This document shows, in pieces, positions 10,326 through 21,250 of a stretch of DNA of 64,000 nt (position 1 is the stretch's first letter; each line of letters begins with the position of its first letter). The DNA is taken from positions 10,868,001-10,932,000 of the forward strand of contig NC_068921.1 of the NCBI RefSeq assembly GCF_023091745.1, given 5' to 3'. A model generated the notes under the pieces. The model saw only the letters and a program-made list of their open reading frames with translations, was not told the DNA's origin and made no database searches. The translations under genes were made by a program, and so were the position numbers. Source of the DNA: Budorcas taxicolor (lineage: Eukaryota; Chordata; Mammalia; Artiodactyla; Bovidae).

Positions 10326-12809
10326 TATTTATATTTGAGTTCAGTTCAGTCGCTCAGTTGTGTCCAACTCTTTGCAACCCCATGAACTGCAGCACACCAG
10401 GCCTCCCTGTCTACCACCAACTCCTAGAGTTTACCTAAACTCATGTCCATTGAGTTGGTGATGCCATCCAACCATCTCATCCTCTGGCATCCCCTTCTCC
10501 TCCTGCCCTCAGTCTTTCCCAGCATCAGGGGCTTTTCAAATGAGTCAGCTCTTTGCCTCAGGTCGCCAAAGTATTGGATTTCAGCTTCAACATCAGTCCT
10601 TCCAGTGAACACCCAGGACTGATCTCCTTTAGGATGGACTGGGTGGATCTCCTTGCAGTCCAAGGGACTCTCAAGTCTTCTCCAACACCACAGTTCAAAA
10701 GCATCAATTCTTCACCAATCAGCTTTCTTTATAGTCCAACTCTCACATCCATGCATGACTACTGGAAAAACCATAGCCTTGACTAGACGGGCCTTTGTTG
10801 ACAAAATAATGTCTCTGCTTTTTAACATGCTGTTTAGGTTGGTCATAACTTTCCTTCAAGGAGTAAGTGTCTTTTAATTTCATGGCTGCATGCAGTGATT
10901 TGGGAGCCCAAAAGATAAAGTTGTCTCTGTTTCCCCATCTATTTCCCATGAAGTGATGGGACCAGATGCCATGATATTAGTTTTTTGAATGTTGAGCTTT
11001 AAGCCAACTTTTTCACTCTCCTTTCACTTTCAGCAAGAGGCTTTTTAGTTCCTCTTCACTTTCTGCCATAAGGGTGGCGTCATCTGCATATCTGAGGTTA
11101 TTGATATTTCTCCCGGCAATCTTGATTCCAGCTTGTGCTTCTTCCAGCCCAGCATTTCTCATGATGCACTCTGCATATAAGTTAAATAAGCAGGGTGACA
11201 GTATACAGCCTTGATGTACTCCTTTTCCTATTTGGAACCAGTCTGTTGTTCCATGTCCAGTTCTAACTCTTGCTTCCTGACCTGCATATAGATTTCTCAA
11301 GAGGCAGGTCAGGTGGTCTGGTATTTCCATCTCTTTCAGAATTTTCCACAGTTTATTGTGATCCACAGTAACACTGAAGAAGCTGAAGTTGAATGGTTCT
11401 ATGAAGACCTACAAGACCTTTTAGAACTAACACCCAAAAAAAGATATCCTTTTCATTATAGGGGACTGGAATGCAAAAGTAGTCAAGAAACACCTGGAGT
11501 AACAGGCAAATTTAGCCTTGGAGTACAGAATGAAGCAGGGCAAAGGCTAATAGAGTTTTGCCAAGAGAACACACTGGTCATAGAAAACACCCTCTTCCAA
11601 CAACACAAGAGAAGACTCTACACATGGACATCGCCGGATGGCCCACATCGAAATCAGACTGATTATATTCTTTGCAGCCAAAGATGGAGAAGCTCTATAC
11701 AGTCAGCAAAAACAAGACCAGGAGCTGACTGTGACTAAGATCATGAACTCCTTATTGCCAAATTCAGACTTAAATTGAAGAAAGTGGGGAAAACCACTAG
11801 ACCATTCAGGTATGACCTAAATCAAATCCCTTATAATTATACAGTAGAAGTTAGAAATAGATTTAAGGGACTAGATCTGATAAAGTGTCTGATGAACGGT
11901 GGATGGCGGTTTGTGACATTGTACAGGAGACAGAGATCAAGACCATCCCCAAGAAAAAGAAGTGCAAAAAAGCTAAATCGCTGTCTGAGGAGGCCTTACA
12001 AATAGCTGTGAAATGAAAAGAAATGAAAAGCAAAGGAGAAAAGGAAAGATATACCCATTTAAATGCAGAGTTCCAAAAAATAGCAAGGAGAGATAAGAAA
12101 GTCTTCCTCCAAGATCTATGTAAAGAAATAGAGAAAAACAATTGAATGGGAAAGACTAGAGATCTCTTCAAGAAAGTTAGAGATACCAAGGGAACATTTC
12201 ATGCAAAGATTGGCTCAATAAAGGACAGAAATGATATGGTCTTAACAGAAGCAGAAGATATTAAGAAGAGGTGGCAAGAATACACAGAAGAACTGTACAA
12301 AAAAGATCTTCACAACCCAGATAATCATGATGGTGTGATCACTCACCTAGAGCCAGACATCCTGGAATGTGAAGTCAAGTGGGCCTTAGAAAGCATCACT
12401 ACGAACAAAGATAACGGAGGTGATAGAATTCCAGCTGAGCTATTTCAAATCCTGAAAGATGATGCTGTGAAAGTGCTGCATTCAATATGCCAGCAAATTT
12501 GGAAAACTCAGCAGTGGCCACAGGACTGGAAAAAGTCAGTTTTCATTCCAGTCCCAAAGAAAGGCAATGCCAGAGAATGCTCAAACTACTGCACAATTGC
12601 ACTCATCTCACATGCTAGTAAAGTACTGCTCAAAATTCTCCAAGCCAGGCTTCAGCAATACGTGAACCTTGAACTTCCAGATGTTGAAGCTGGTTTTAGA
12701 AAAGGCAGAGGAACAAGAGATCAAATTGCCAACATCCACTGGATCATGGAAAAAGCAAGAGAGTTCCAGAAAGGCATCTATTTCTGTTTTATTGACTATT
12801 TATATTTGA
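10326..12809 (-). mobile_element. BovB LINE with 5' inversion and target duplication
   Basis: Flanked by the perfect 13-base repeat TATTTATATTTGA (10326-10338 and 12797-12809). The 3' arm (10339-11366) is antisense. At about 11366 the orientation flips, and 11368-12797 is sense BovB from the end of the endonuclease through the reverse-transcriptase start. The two arms meet at neighbouring element positions with about 17 element bases lost (the gccaaagcctttgactg part). The sense arm has stops and frameshifts. A single insertion event by twin priming explains the whole structure; about 2.5 kb of a roughly 3.2 kb element is represented. Confidence 0.92.
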
Positions 12810-12904
12810 ATCTACATTTGAATGTGTATTTATATATTTCAAATATATATATTAATTATATGTAATATATATTATTATCATTTATATATGTATATATACT
12901 TGAA

Positions 12905-13268
12905 GCCTATTTTGAACTGTGGTGTTGGAAAAGACCCTTGAAAGTCCCTTGGACAGTAAGGAGATCCAACCAGTCCATCCTAAAGGAAGGCAATCCTGAA
13001 AAATCATTGGAAGGACTGGCACTGAAGCTGCAACTCCAATACTTTGGCCACCTAATGCGAAGAGCTGACTCATTAGAAACGACCCTGATGCTGGGAAAGA
13101 TTGAAGGCAGGAGAAGGGGTGACAGAGGATGAGATGGTTGGATGGCATCACTGACTCAAGGGGCACGAGTTTGAGCAAGCTCCAGGAAATGGGGAGGACA
13201 GGGAAGCCTGGTGTGCTGAATCCATGGGGTCACAAAGCATCAGACACGACTGAGTGACTGAACAACAA
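12905..13268 (+). mobile_element. BovB LINE 3' fragment
   Basis: Sense BovB 3' end: GAACTGTGGTGTTGGAAAAG, GGCCACCTAATGCGAAGAG, ATGCTGGGAAAGATTGAAGG, ending in gactgagtgactgaacaac. It is separate from the inverted copy just before it, which is closed by its own target duplication. Confidence 0.85.
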
Positions 13269-13271
13269 CAA

Positions 13272-13273
<2 letters not shown>

Positions 13274-13315
<42 letters not shown>
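13274..13315. repeat. GT microsatellite
   Basis: About 21 perfect GT units between a BovB tail and a Bov-tA SINE. Likely polymorphic. Confidence 0.95.
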
Positions 13316-13318
<3 letters not shown>

Positions 13319-13486
13319 AGTGGTAAAGAATCTGCCTGCAATGCAGGTGATGTGGGTTTAATCCCTGGATCTGGAAGATCCCCTAGAGAAGAGAGTGACA
13401 ACCCACTCCAATATTCTTCCCTGGAGAACCCCATGGTCAAAGGGGCCTAAAGAGTTGGACACGACTAAAGTGACTGAGCATGCATG
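13316..13486 (+). mobile_element. Bov-tA SINE
   Basis: Sense copy lacking the first tRNA bases: CAGTGGTAAAGAATCTGCCT, ACAACCCACTCCAATATTCT, ending in catgcatgcatatata. Confidence 0.85.
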
Positions 13487-13487
13487 C

Positions 13488-13900
13488 ATATATATATATT
13501 CTTTTTCAGATTCTTTTCCATTTTAGGTTATCACAAACTATTGAATAGAGTTTCCTGCACTGTACAATGGGACCTGGTTATTTATTCAGCCCAAAGGTTT
13601 TAAACAATGGAGCTGGGCTAAGGAGGAAGAAGAGATAGTGACCACCACTTATTTTCTGACCCTATGGGTCAGACCTGGAGCTAAGAACTGAAAAATATTT
13701 TATCAGTTCATTCTCAAAAATGAAACTGAGACACCAGAGAGTTTAAAAAATTTAAAAGACCTGAACAAAGTAATACAGCTAGTAAATTGCGGAGCTAGGA
13801 TGATTTGAACCCAGATTTGATTGCCCCCAGACCCAATCTATTTCCTTTAATTCTACACTCTCACCTAGCTTCCCTATGGTAAGTGAGGGTTGTATGGTAG
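13488..13900 (-). mobile_element. L1 3' UTR, right part, and MIR remnant
   Basis: 13488-13583 continues the antisense L1 3' UTR (TTCTTTTCCATTTTAGGTTA, actgtacaatgggacc). 13640-13860 is MIR in reverse (aatgaaactgagacaccagag). Confidence 0.65.
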
Positions 13901-14072
13901 ATACCAAGCATAGAAGTAAGTGTGTGAGAGTTTGTGTCTGTGAGAGTGTGTGTGTGTGTGCGTGTATACAGATCTCCAAACAACCTGGGATTTGAACACA
14001 GATCAGTTTGGCAGAGCAAACTGCCAAGTCCAGCCCGGCCTGTCATTCCCTAATTTTAACAATCCTTCTTGG

Positions 14073-14196
14073 ACTTCCCTGGCGGTTCAGTAGGTTAAGA
14101 CTCAGCACTTCCACTGCAGGGGGGCACCAGTTTGATCCCTGGCTGGGAAACTGAGATCCCATGTACCATACTGGCCAAAAATAATAAATACATAAC
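14073..14196 (+). mobile_element. CHR-type SINE, short form
   Basis: Begins GGACTTCCCTGGCGGTTCAG, has the tRNA-like CACCAGTTTGATCCCTGGC and ends GGCCAAAAATAATAAATAC, as in the short cetartiodactyl CHR family. Confidence 0.8.
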
Positions 14197-14325
14197 AGAA
14201 TCCTTCTCCCCAGTGGAAGAAGTGGAACCCTCACAGCTGGGGCTAGGAGCCCGTGTGGCAATGACCTTCTCCCACTCTGAGTGCCTCTGTCTCAGGACAC
14301 CTCTATCACACAGCCGCATCTCCAG

Positions 14326-14515
14326 CATCGTCGTTGTTGTTCAGTTGCTCAGTCGTGTCTGACTCTTTGCGACCATGTGGACCGCAGCATACCAGGCCTC
14401 CCTGTTCCTCACCATCTCCCGGAGTTTGCCCAAACTCGTGTCTGCTGAATCGGTGATGCCATTCAACCAATTCATCCTCTGCTGCACTTTTCTCCTTTCA
14501 TCTTCAATCTTTCCC
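14326..14515 (-). mobile_element. BovB LINE 3' fragment
   Basis: Antisense BovB terminus: TTGTTGTTCAGTTGCTCAG, CCACCATCTCCC-like core, ending at a duplicated CAATCTTTCCC. Confidence 0.85.
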
Positions 14516-15107
14516 AATCTTTCCCCCAGCATATGGTACAAGAAAAGCCACATTCAACCAGGCCATCAGCAGACCAGCCCAGGAGGGCAGGTCTGATGCT
14601 CCTCCCTGTGGCCACCAAGATGAGCATTGGTGTTGAGTGCGCCTCGGGGGCTAGAGAGGAATGAGGGACCCTGTGTTCCATCTAGATCAGCATCACTACG
14701 AAGCTTGATTGGTTTTCCCAATCGACTCAACATTTCTGCTTGTCACTTAATTGCTATATGAAAGTAGAAATATGTGTCTCTTTGCTGCTTCCTCCCAACA
14801 GGTAGAAATAAATACATAGATAAATGAAGAGATTAAATAAAAGAGACAAAACAAATGATGTTTTCCTATGAGATGCCTACGGATAGGGTGACTGTATGAT
14901 TGTCAGACTAGAACCTTCTGAGAATAAAGGGCATCGTTATTCACAATTACAGGAGGGCAGCAAGTATAAACCGACCAGCCCTGGAGAAACAAGCTGTGCA
15001 GAGAGAATGTGAGTCTCAGTGACCACGGTCCATGTCTCTACTCTTTTCTGTGCAGCTTGGAGCATATTGGAATATGGTCAGTGGTGGTTGTCGTTTTTAA
15101 TTGTTGT
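14516..15107. other. Intergenic, nothing recognised
   Basis: AT-rich in 14.7-14.9 kb (gaaataaatacatagataaatg). No gene or named repeat seen. Confidence 0.5.
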
Positions 15108-15443
15108 TGTTTAGTCGCTAGATCTGAACTGCTAAAGCCGTGTTGGACTCTTTTGCGATACATGGACTGTATCCTGCCAGGCTCCTCTGTCCATGGCATT
15201 CTACAGGCAAGAAAACTGGAGCGGGCAGACATTCCCTTCTCCAGGGATCTTCCCGCCCCAGATTCGGACCTGGGTCTCCTTCAGTGCAGGCGGTCTCGTT
15301 ATCGATTGAGCTACCAAGGAAGCCCAAGAATACTGGAGTGAGTTGCCATTTTCTTCTCCAGGGGATCTTCCTGATCCTAGGGATTCAACCTGCGTCTCCT
15401 GCATTGGCAGGCAGATTCTTAACCCCTGAGCCACCTGAGAAGA
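15108..15443 (-). mobile_element. Bov-tA SINE plus partial second unit
   Basis: 15108-15325 is a full antisense Bov-tA, diverged. 15326-15443 is the front part of another (CAAGAATACTGGAGTGAGTT to GAGCCACCTGAGAAG). Confidence 0.8.
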
Positions 15444-17141
15444 TGTTGTTTTTAATACTATCTATAAAAACAAGGAGAAAAAAGCAGGAGTTTCCCCTAG
15501 TGGGGGCGAGGTGGGGGGTGTCAGTAAACGTATTAATAGGCGAAGTGTATGCTTCCTGCCGTTTTCTCTCCTTCCCCCAACCTGTAAGCTGTCAAGAGAT
15601 TCCTTTAGCTAAGAGTAGCCCCACATTTAAAGTCCTCAAGCTCCCCATTCCTCAGATCTTTCAGGCAAGGTGTCAAAAAGAAAGCAAATTCTCTTGGTGA
15701 AATTCTTTGCATTTTAACTGAGAACAAACCCCTAAGGCACTGAGTGACCTTGAGCAGCCCGAGGCCTCTGAATCCTACAAGGCGCAGGCACCCACCCAGG
15801 TCTCTGGGCAGGGGAGGCTGGTTCAGAATGAAAAAGCACCTCCTCTTCTTCACTCTGTCCAAGGGCTTAGACTGTCACTATCGAGGACTGACTCTCTAGG
15901 ATTAACTGGCTCTGGGTTTTGTCGATTCAGGGTTAGCAGGAGCCCGGCCCTGGGAACAGGATGATGTGCGGGCTTGCCATGCTTCCCCACACAAGGAGGA
16001 GCCACGGGAAACATCAGCTCTGAGAAGCACCATCTCTGAGACCTCCTAGCGCTGCGAGGCCCACTCCACAGTCTCCTCTCTCCTGTTGACGAAAAGGAAG
16101 CTTCTCTCGCTGCAGGCAGTGATGACAGCCGGGGAAACGGGAGCTCTGCCGCTGGCCCGATCTGCAGCCAAATGACAGCAGAGCAGCACCAAGAGAGAGT
16201 TTCCAGGATACTTCTTAATTGGGTGCTCAGAATCCAGAGTCTACTGATAGCCATTTACATACAACACCATTAAGTTGCTTCGCTATAGAACTACCCGCCA
16301 GATGCGAAACAACCAGATTTACTGGTCTGTTTGCAGCTGGTTGTACCTTCTCAGGGGCTCATGCCCCATTCGTTCAAATGGCTGCCTCCCCATCTGCTTA
16401 AATGCAAATGTACAATACAGCCCCGGGGCCCTGGGGTGCCCTGCGCTCCTGCACGATGCCCAGGACAGGGTCGGGAAGGAGGGCAGAGCAGAGGTCAGAT
16501 GACTGCGGCTCTCTGCTTTTTATTAAAAACAACATTTAAAAAGAACAACCGTTCTATGGCCACCAGAGCATTTTATGTTTCTGCCGGGAGAAGAAAAGCT
16601 CTCCAAATGTTTTATTCAGCAGAAACGAGAACACTGTTATTATAAACTTTCTTTTCCAAACAAATTCCCTGAGCTGTATGCTGCCAGAACCCCTGCTCTC
16701 CAGGGTGGCTCTGCCTTCACTCCCTGACTCCTGAGACCCTGCTGGGAAGTCTGCCACCCTGGTTCCAGCCGGCGGCAGATGGTCTCAGGGGGGCAGGGGG
16801 AGCTGCCGAACTCAGCCCTTCCCAGGAAGGTTCTGAGAAAATCCACAGCCTGTGCAGTATCCTTAGAAGGAAGATCCTGTTACCGTACTCACACCTACCA
16901 GGATTCTCTTCAGCAGCAGATCAGAGCCTACTGAAGGCCCTGGGTGTCCCTATCTGCCCTGTCACCTCAGAAATTCTGAGTCAAACATTACCTCCCCAAA
17001 GCAGCCCTTCAGCCCGAGGACCCCTGGGGGTGCCGGGGGTGGGGTGGAGGGAATATCATCCAATACTTCAGGGATGACTGCTGGAGGAAAATAAGAAACA
17101 TGGCTTATCCCAGGTTCTGGAAGTTTCTAAACGGTTCCATT
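15444..17141. other. Intergenic, no gene seen
   Basis: GC-richer, mostly unique sequence without a recognised repeat. Open frames here have no family resemblance or splice structure. 17025-17051 is a G-rich run with quadruplex potential. Confidence 0.55.
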
Positions 17142-17391
17142 AATAGAAGAGAGGGCTTCCCAGGTGGCCCTACTGGTAAAGAATCTGCCTGCCAATGCAA
17201 GAGACTCAGGAGACTTGGGTTTGATCCCTGGGTGGGGAAGATCCCCTGGAGGAGGAAACGGCAACCCACTCCAGTATTCTTGCCTGGAGAATCCCATGGA
17301 CAGAGGAGCTTGGAGGGCTACAGTCCATTAGGTCGCAAAGAGTCAGGCAGGACTGAGCAACTGAGCCTGCGCACATACACAATAGAAGAGA
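17142..17391 (+). mobile_element. Bov-tA SINE with target duplication
   Basis: Element 17153-17380, flanked by AATAGAAGAGA at 17142-17152 and 17381-17391 (perfect, 11 bases). tRNA head GGCTTCCCAGGTGGC, full Bov-A body. Confidence 0.92.
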
Positions 17392-17678
17392 TCCTTATTC
17401 TTAGCCTCAAAAGGGAGTTGAAGAGCATAAGCCTTTTTTAAAGGACGGGTGGGTCCACAGATGGATTCGCCATGGGTTACCATGCCAACACCTCTGATAC
17501 AGTCTGGTAGAGGAACTATAGTTATAAAAAGTCAGGTCTCCTTCCTAAGCTCCTTCAGAGTGAGCTGTTGGAGGAGAAACTCTCATTATGGCAGCATCAG
17601 GCAAGGCCATCACTTGGTTTGAGCACAAAAAAGAAAATTAAATAGTGATGAAAGATCTGAGAAGGAGGGTGTGCTAAA
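17392..17678. other. Intergenic, nothing recognised
   Basis: About 290 bases without gene or named repeat. Confidence 0.5.
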
Positions 17679-20000
17679 AGAAGTGGTCAGTTCAGTTCAG
17701 TTGCTCAGTTGTGTCTGACTCTCTGCGACCCCATGAATTGCAGCACGCCAGGCCCCACTGTCCATCACCAACTCCCGGAGTTCGCTCAAACTCATGTCCA
17801 TCGAGTCGGTGATGTCATCCAGCCATCCCATCCTCTGTCATCCCCTTCTCCTCCTGCCCTCAATCCCTCCCAGCATCAGAGTCTTTTCCAATGAGTCAAC
17901 TCTTTGCATGAGGTGGCCAAAGTACTGGAGCTTCAGCTTTAGTATCATTCCTTCCAAAGAAATCCCAGGGTTAATCTCCTTCAGAATGGGCTGGTTGGAT
18001 CTCCTTGCAGTCCAAGGGACTCTCATGAGTCTTCTCCAACACCACAGTTCAAAAGCATCGATTCTTTGGTGCTCAGCCTTCTTCACAGTCCAACTCTCAC
18101 ATCCATACATGACCACAGGAAAAACCATAGCCTTGACTAGACGGACCTTAGTCGGCAAAGTAATGTCTCTGCTTTTGAATATATTATCTAGGTTGGTCAT
18201 AACTTTTCTTCCAAGGAGTAAGCATCTTTTAATTTCATGACTGCAATCACCATCTGCAGTGATTTTGGAGCCCCCCAAAATAAAGTCTGACACTGTTTCC
18301 ACTCTTTCCCCATCTATTTCCCATGAAGTGATGGGACCGGATGCCATATCTTCATTTTCTGAATGTTGAGCTTTAGGCCAACTTTTTCACTCTCCACTTT
18401 CACTTTCATCAAGAGGCTTTTTAGTTCCTCTTCACTTTCTGCCATAAGGGTGGTGTCATCTGCATATCTAAGGTGATTGATGTTTCTCCCGGCAATCTTG
18501 ATTCCAGCTTGTGTTTCTTGCAGTCCAGTGTTTCTCATGATGTACTCTGCATAGAAGTTAAATAAGCAGGGTGACAGTATACAGCCTTGACGGACTCCTT
18601 TTCCTATTTGGAACCAGTCTGTTGTTCCTTGTCCAGTTCTAACTGTTGCTTCCTGACCTGCATACAGATTTCTCAAGAGGCAGGTCAGGTGGTCTGGTAT
18701 TCCCATGTCTTTCAGAATTTTCCACAGTTTGTTGTGATCCACACAGTCAAAGGCTTTGGCATAGTCAATAAAGCAGAAATAGATGTTTTTCTGGAACTCT
18801 CTTGCTTTTTCGATGATCCAGCGGATGTTGGCAATTTGATCTCTGATTCCTCTGCCTTTTCTAAAACCAGCTTGAACATCAGGAAGTTCATGGTTCACGT
18901 ACTGCTGAAGCCTGGCTTGGAGAATTTTGAGCAGTACTTTACTAGCATGTGAGATGAGTGCAACTGTGCGGTAGTTTGAGCATTCTTTGGCATTGCCTTT
19001 CTTTGGAATTGGAATGAAAACTGACCTTTTCCAGTCCTGTGGCCACTGCTGAGTTTCCCAAGTTTGCTGGCATATTGAGTGCAGCACTTTCACAGCATCA
19101 TCTTTCAGGATTTGAAATAGCTCAACTGGAATTCCATCACCTCCACTAGCTTTGTTTGTAGCGATGCTTTCCAAGGCCCACTTGACTTCACATTCCAGAA
19201 TGTCTGGCTCTAGATGAGTGATCACACCATCATGATTATCTGGGTTGTGAAGATCTTTTTTGTACAGTTCTTCTGTGTATTCTTGCCACCTCTTCTTAAT
19301 ATCTTCTGCTTCTGTTAGGTCCAGACCATTTCTGTCCTTTATCGAGCCCATCTTTGCATGAAATGTTCCCTTGGTATCTCTAATTTTCTTGAAGAGATCT
19401 CTAGTCTTTCCCATTCTGTTGTTTTCCTCTATTTCTTTGCATTGATTGCTGAGGAAGGCTTTCTTATCTCTTCTTGCTATTCTCTGGAACTCTGCATTCA
19501 GATGCTTATATCTTTCCTTTTCTCCTTTGCTTTTCGCTTCTCTTCTTTTCACAGCTATTTGTAAGTCCTCCCCAGACAGCCATTTTGCTTTTTTGCATTT
19601 CTTTTCCATGGGAATGGACTTGGTCCCTGTCTTCTGTACAATGTCACGAACCTCCATCTATAGTTCATCAGGCACTCTATCTATCAGATCTAGGCCCTTA
19701 ATCTTTCTCACTTCCACTGTATAATCATGAGGGATTTGATTTAGGTCATACCTGAACGGTCTAGCGGTTTTCCCTACTTTCTTCAATTTGAGTCTGAATT
19801 TGGTAATAAGGAGTTCATGATCTGAGGCACAGTCAGCTCCTGGTCTCGTTTTTGTTGACTGTATAGAGCTTCTCCATCTTTGGCTGCAAAGAATATAATC
19901 AATCTGATTATACTGATGGTGTTGACCATCTGGTGATGTCCGTGTGTAGAGTCTTCTCTTGTGTTGTTGGAAGAGGGTGTTTGCTATGACCAGAAGTGGT
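17679..20000 (-). mobile_element. BovB LINE, 2.3 kb, 5'-truncated, with target duplication
   Basis: The element at 17688-19991 is flanked by AGAAGTGGT (17679-17687 and 19992-20000). It is antisense and starts inside the endonuclease region. An open stretch of 447 codons (18314-19657, minus) covers the linker and reverse transcriptase, with AKAFDCVDHN and LRYADDTTLMAESEEE. A one-base deletion near 18347 shifts the frame into a second open stretch (17838-18347) carrying the C-terminal domain. That ends at a TGA where the family has CGA (a CpG decay change). A TAG replaces TGG just above 19657. The copy is therefore dead but little decayed. Confidence 0.93.
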
Positions 20001-20041
20001 TACCAGAGACCAAATGGGAGCATCAGGAGTAGTGTAAGCCA

Positions 20042-20156
20042 GAAGTCCCTGGAGATCCAGTGGTTAGGACTCCCCACCTTCACTGCCAAGGGCTCAGGTT
20101 CAGTCCCTGGTCAGGGAACTAAAATCCAACAAGCCACGTGGTACAGTGAAAAAGAA
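20042..20156 (+). mobile_element. CHR-type SINE, short form
   Basis: GTCCCTGGAGATCCAGTGGT, GGTTCAGTCCCTGGTCAGGG, ending in gtggtacagtgaaaaag. Diverged copy adjoining the BovB end. Confidence 0.7.
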
Positions 20157-20349
20157 AGATGGTGAAAGCAGTGATCATCAAATGAGATTGCCATGTCCCA
20201 AACTTTTCTATCATCTTCCCTGTATCACAGCGGAAAGAAGAATAAACTACATTTCTCAGCATCTTCTGGAGACATATTTCTGGGTTCATTTAGGGTCTGG
20301 GAAGACAGAAGGGTTTCTTGGTGCACAAGTGGATAAGTCAGCAGAGGTG

Positions 20350-20557
20350 TGCTGCTGCTGCTGCTGCTAAGTCGCTTCAGTCGTGTCTGACACTGTGCAA
20401 CCCCATGGATGGCAGCCCACCAGGCTCCCCTGTCCCTGGGATTCTCCAGGCAAGAACACTGGAGTGGGTTGCCATTTCCTTCTCCTATGCATGAAAGTGA
20501 AGTCGCTCAGTCGTATCCAACTCATAGCGACCCCCATGGACTGTAGCCCACCAGGCT
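20350..20557 (-). mobile_element. Bov-A2 SINE dimer
   Basis: Two antisense Bov-A units starting from a (GCT)n run, each with the GTCGTGTCTGACACTGTGCA/ GTCGTATCCAACTCATAGCG type start. The second unit is short. Confidence 0.85.
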
Positions 20558-20593
20558 GAGCTGGCAGTAAATGGACTCCATTTCGCAATGCCT

Positions 20594-20827
20594 GGTACCA
20601 GTTTGAAGGGCTTCCCTGGTGGCTCAGATGGTAAAGAATCTGCCTGCAATGCAGGAGAAGGGGATTTGACCCCTGGGTCAGGAAGATCCCCCGGAGGAGG
20701 GCATGGCAACCCACTCCAGTATTCTTGCCTGGAGAATCCCATGGACAGAGGAGCCTGGAGGGCTACAGTCCATGAGATCACAAAGAGTCAGGACTGAATG
20801 ACTAACACACAGGGTACCAATTTGAAG
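20594..20827 (+). mobile_element. Bov-tA SINE with target duplication
   Basis: Element 20609-20812, flanked by GGTACCAGTTTGAAG (20594-20608) and GGTACCAATTTGAAG (20813-20827): 15 bases with one mismatch. Complete tRNA head and body. Confidence 0.92.
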
Positions 20828-20942
20828 GGTGTGGAGATAACACCAGTGGCTTCCTGATTTCTGTGGTTGATATGGTAGTAGATATGTGTTCTCAGTCTCT
20901 GTGTGATTTGTAGGGGCATGACTTCAAAGCTAAACACTAAAA

Positions 20943-21250
20943 CGGCAGCCTCCGGCTCAGTTGGTAAAGAATCCGCCTGCAATGCAGGAGACCCCGGTTC
21001 AATTCCTGGATCAGGAAGATCCCCTGGGGAAAGAATAGGCTACCCACTCCAGTATTCTTGGGCTTCCCTTGTGGCTCAGCTGGTAAAGAATCTGCCTGCA
21101 ATGCGGGAGACCTGGGTTTGATCCCTGGGTTGGGAAGGTCCCCTGAAGGCAGGAAAGGCTGCCCACTCCAGTATCCTGGCCTGGAGAATTCCAAGGACTA
21201 TATAGTCCATGGCGTCACAAAGAGTCAGACAAGACTGAGCGACTTTTCAC
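20943..21250 (+). mobile_element. Two adjacent Bov-tA SINEs
   Basis: 20943-21059 is a Bov-tA cut at CCAGTATTCTTG; 21060-21250 is a full Bov-tA starting GGCTTCCCTTGTGGCTCAGC. The second appears to have inserted into the body of the first. Confidence 0.85.

Noticed and set aside
12905..13268. Sense BovB 3' end as the missing tail of the inverted copy before it
   Set aside because: The inverted copy is closed by its own 13-base target duplication at 12797-12809 and already has a 3' end at 10339.
14326..14530. CCAGCAT on both sides of a BovB fragment as a target duplication
   Set aside because: The right-hand copy is part of the BovB sequence itself (CTTTCCCAGCAT), so the match is expected by homology.
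15140..15700. A 186-codon plus-strand open frame
   Set aside because: Most of it translates antisense Bov-tA sequence; no family resemblance.
18314..19657. BovB reverse transcriptase as a domesticated host gene
   Set aside because: The frame is bounded by a nonsense change and a frameshift, has its own target duplication and no sign of a host promoter or splicing.
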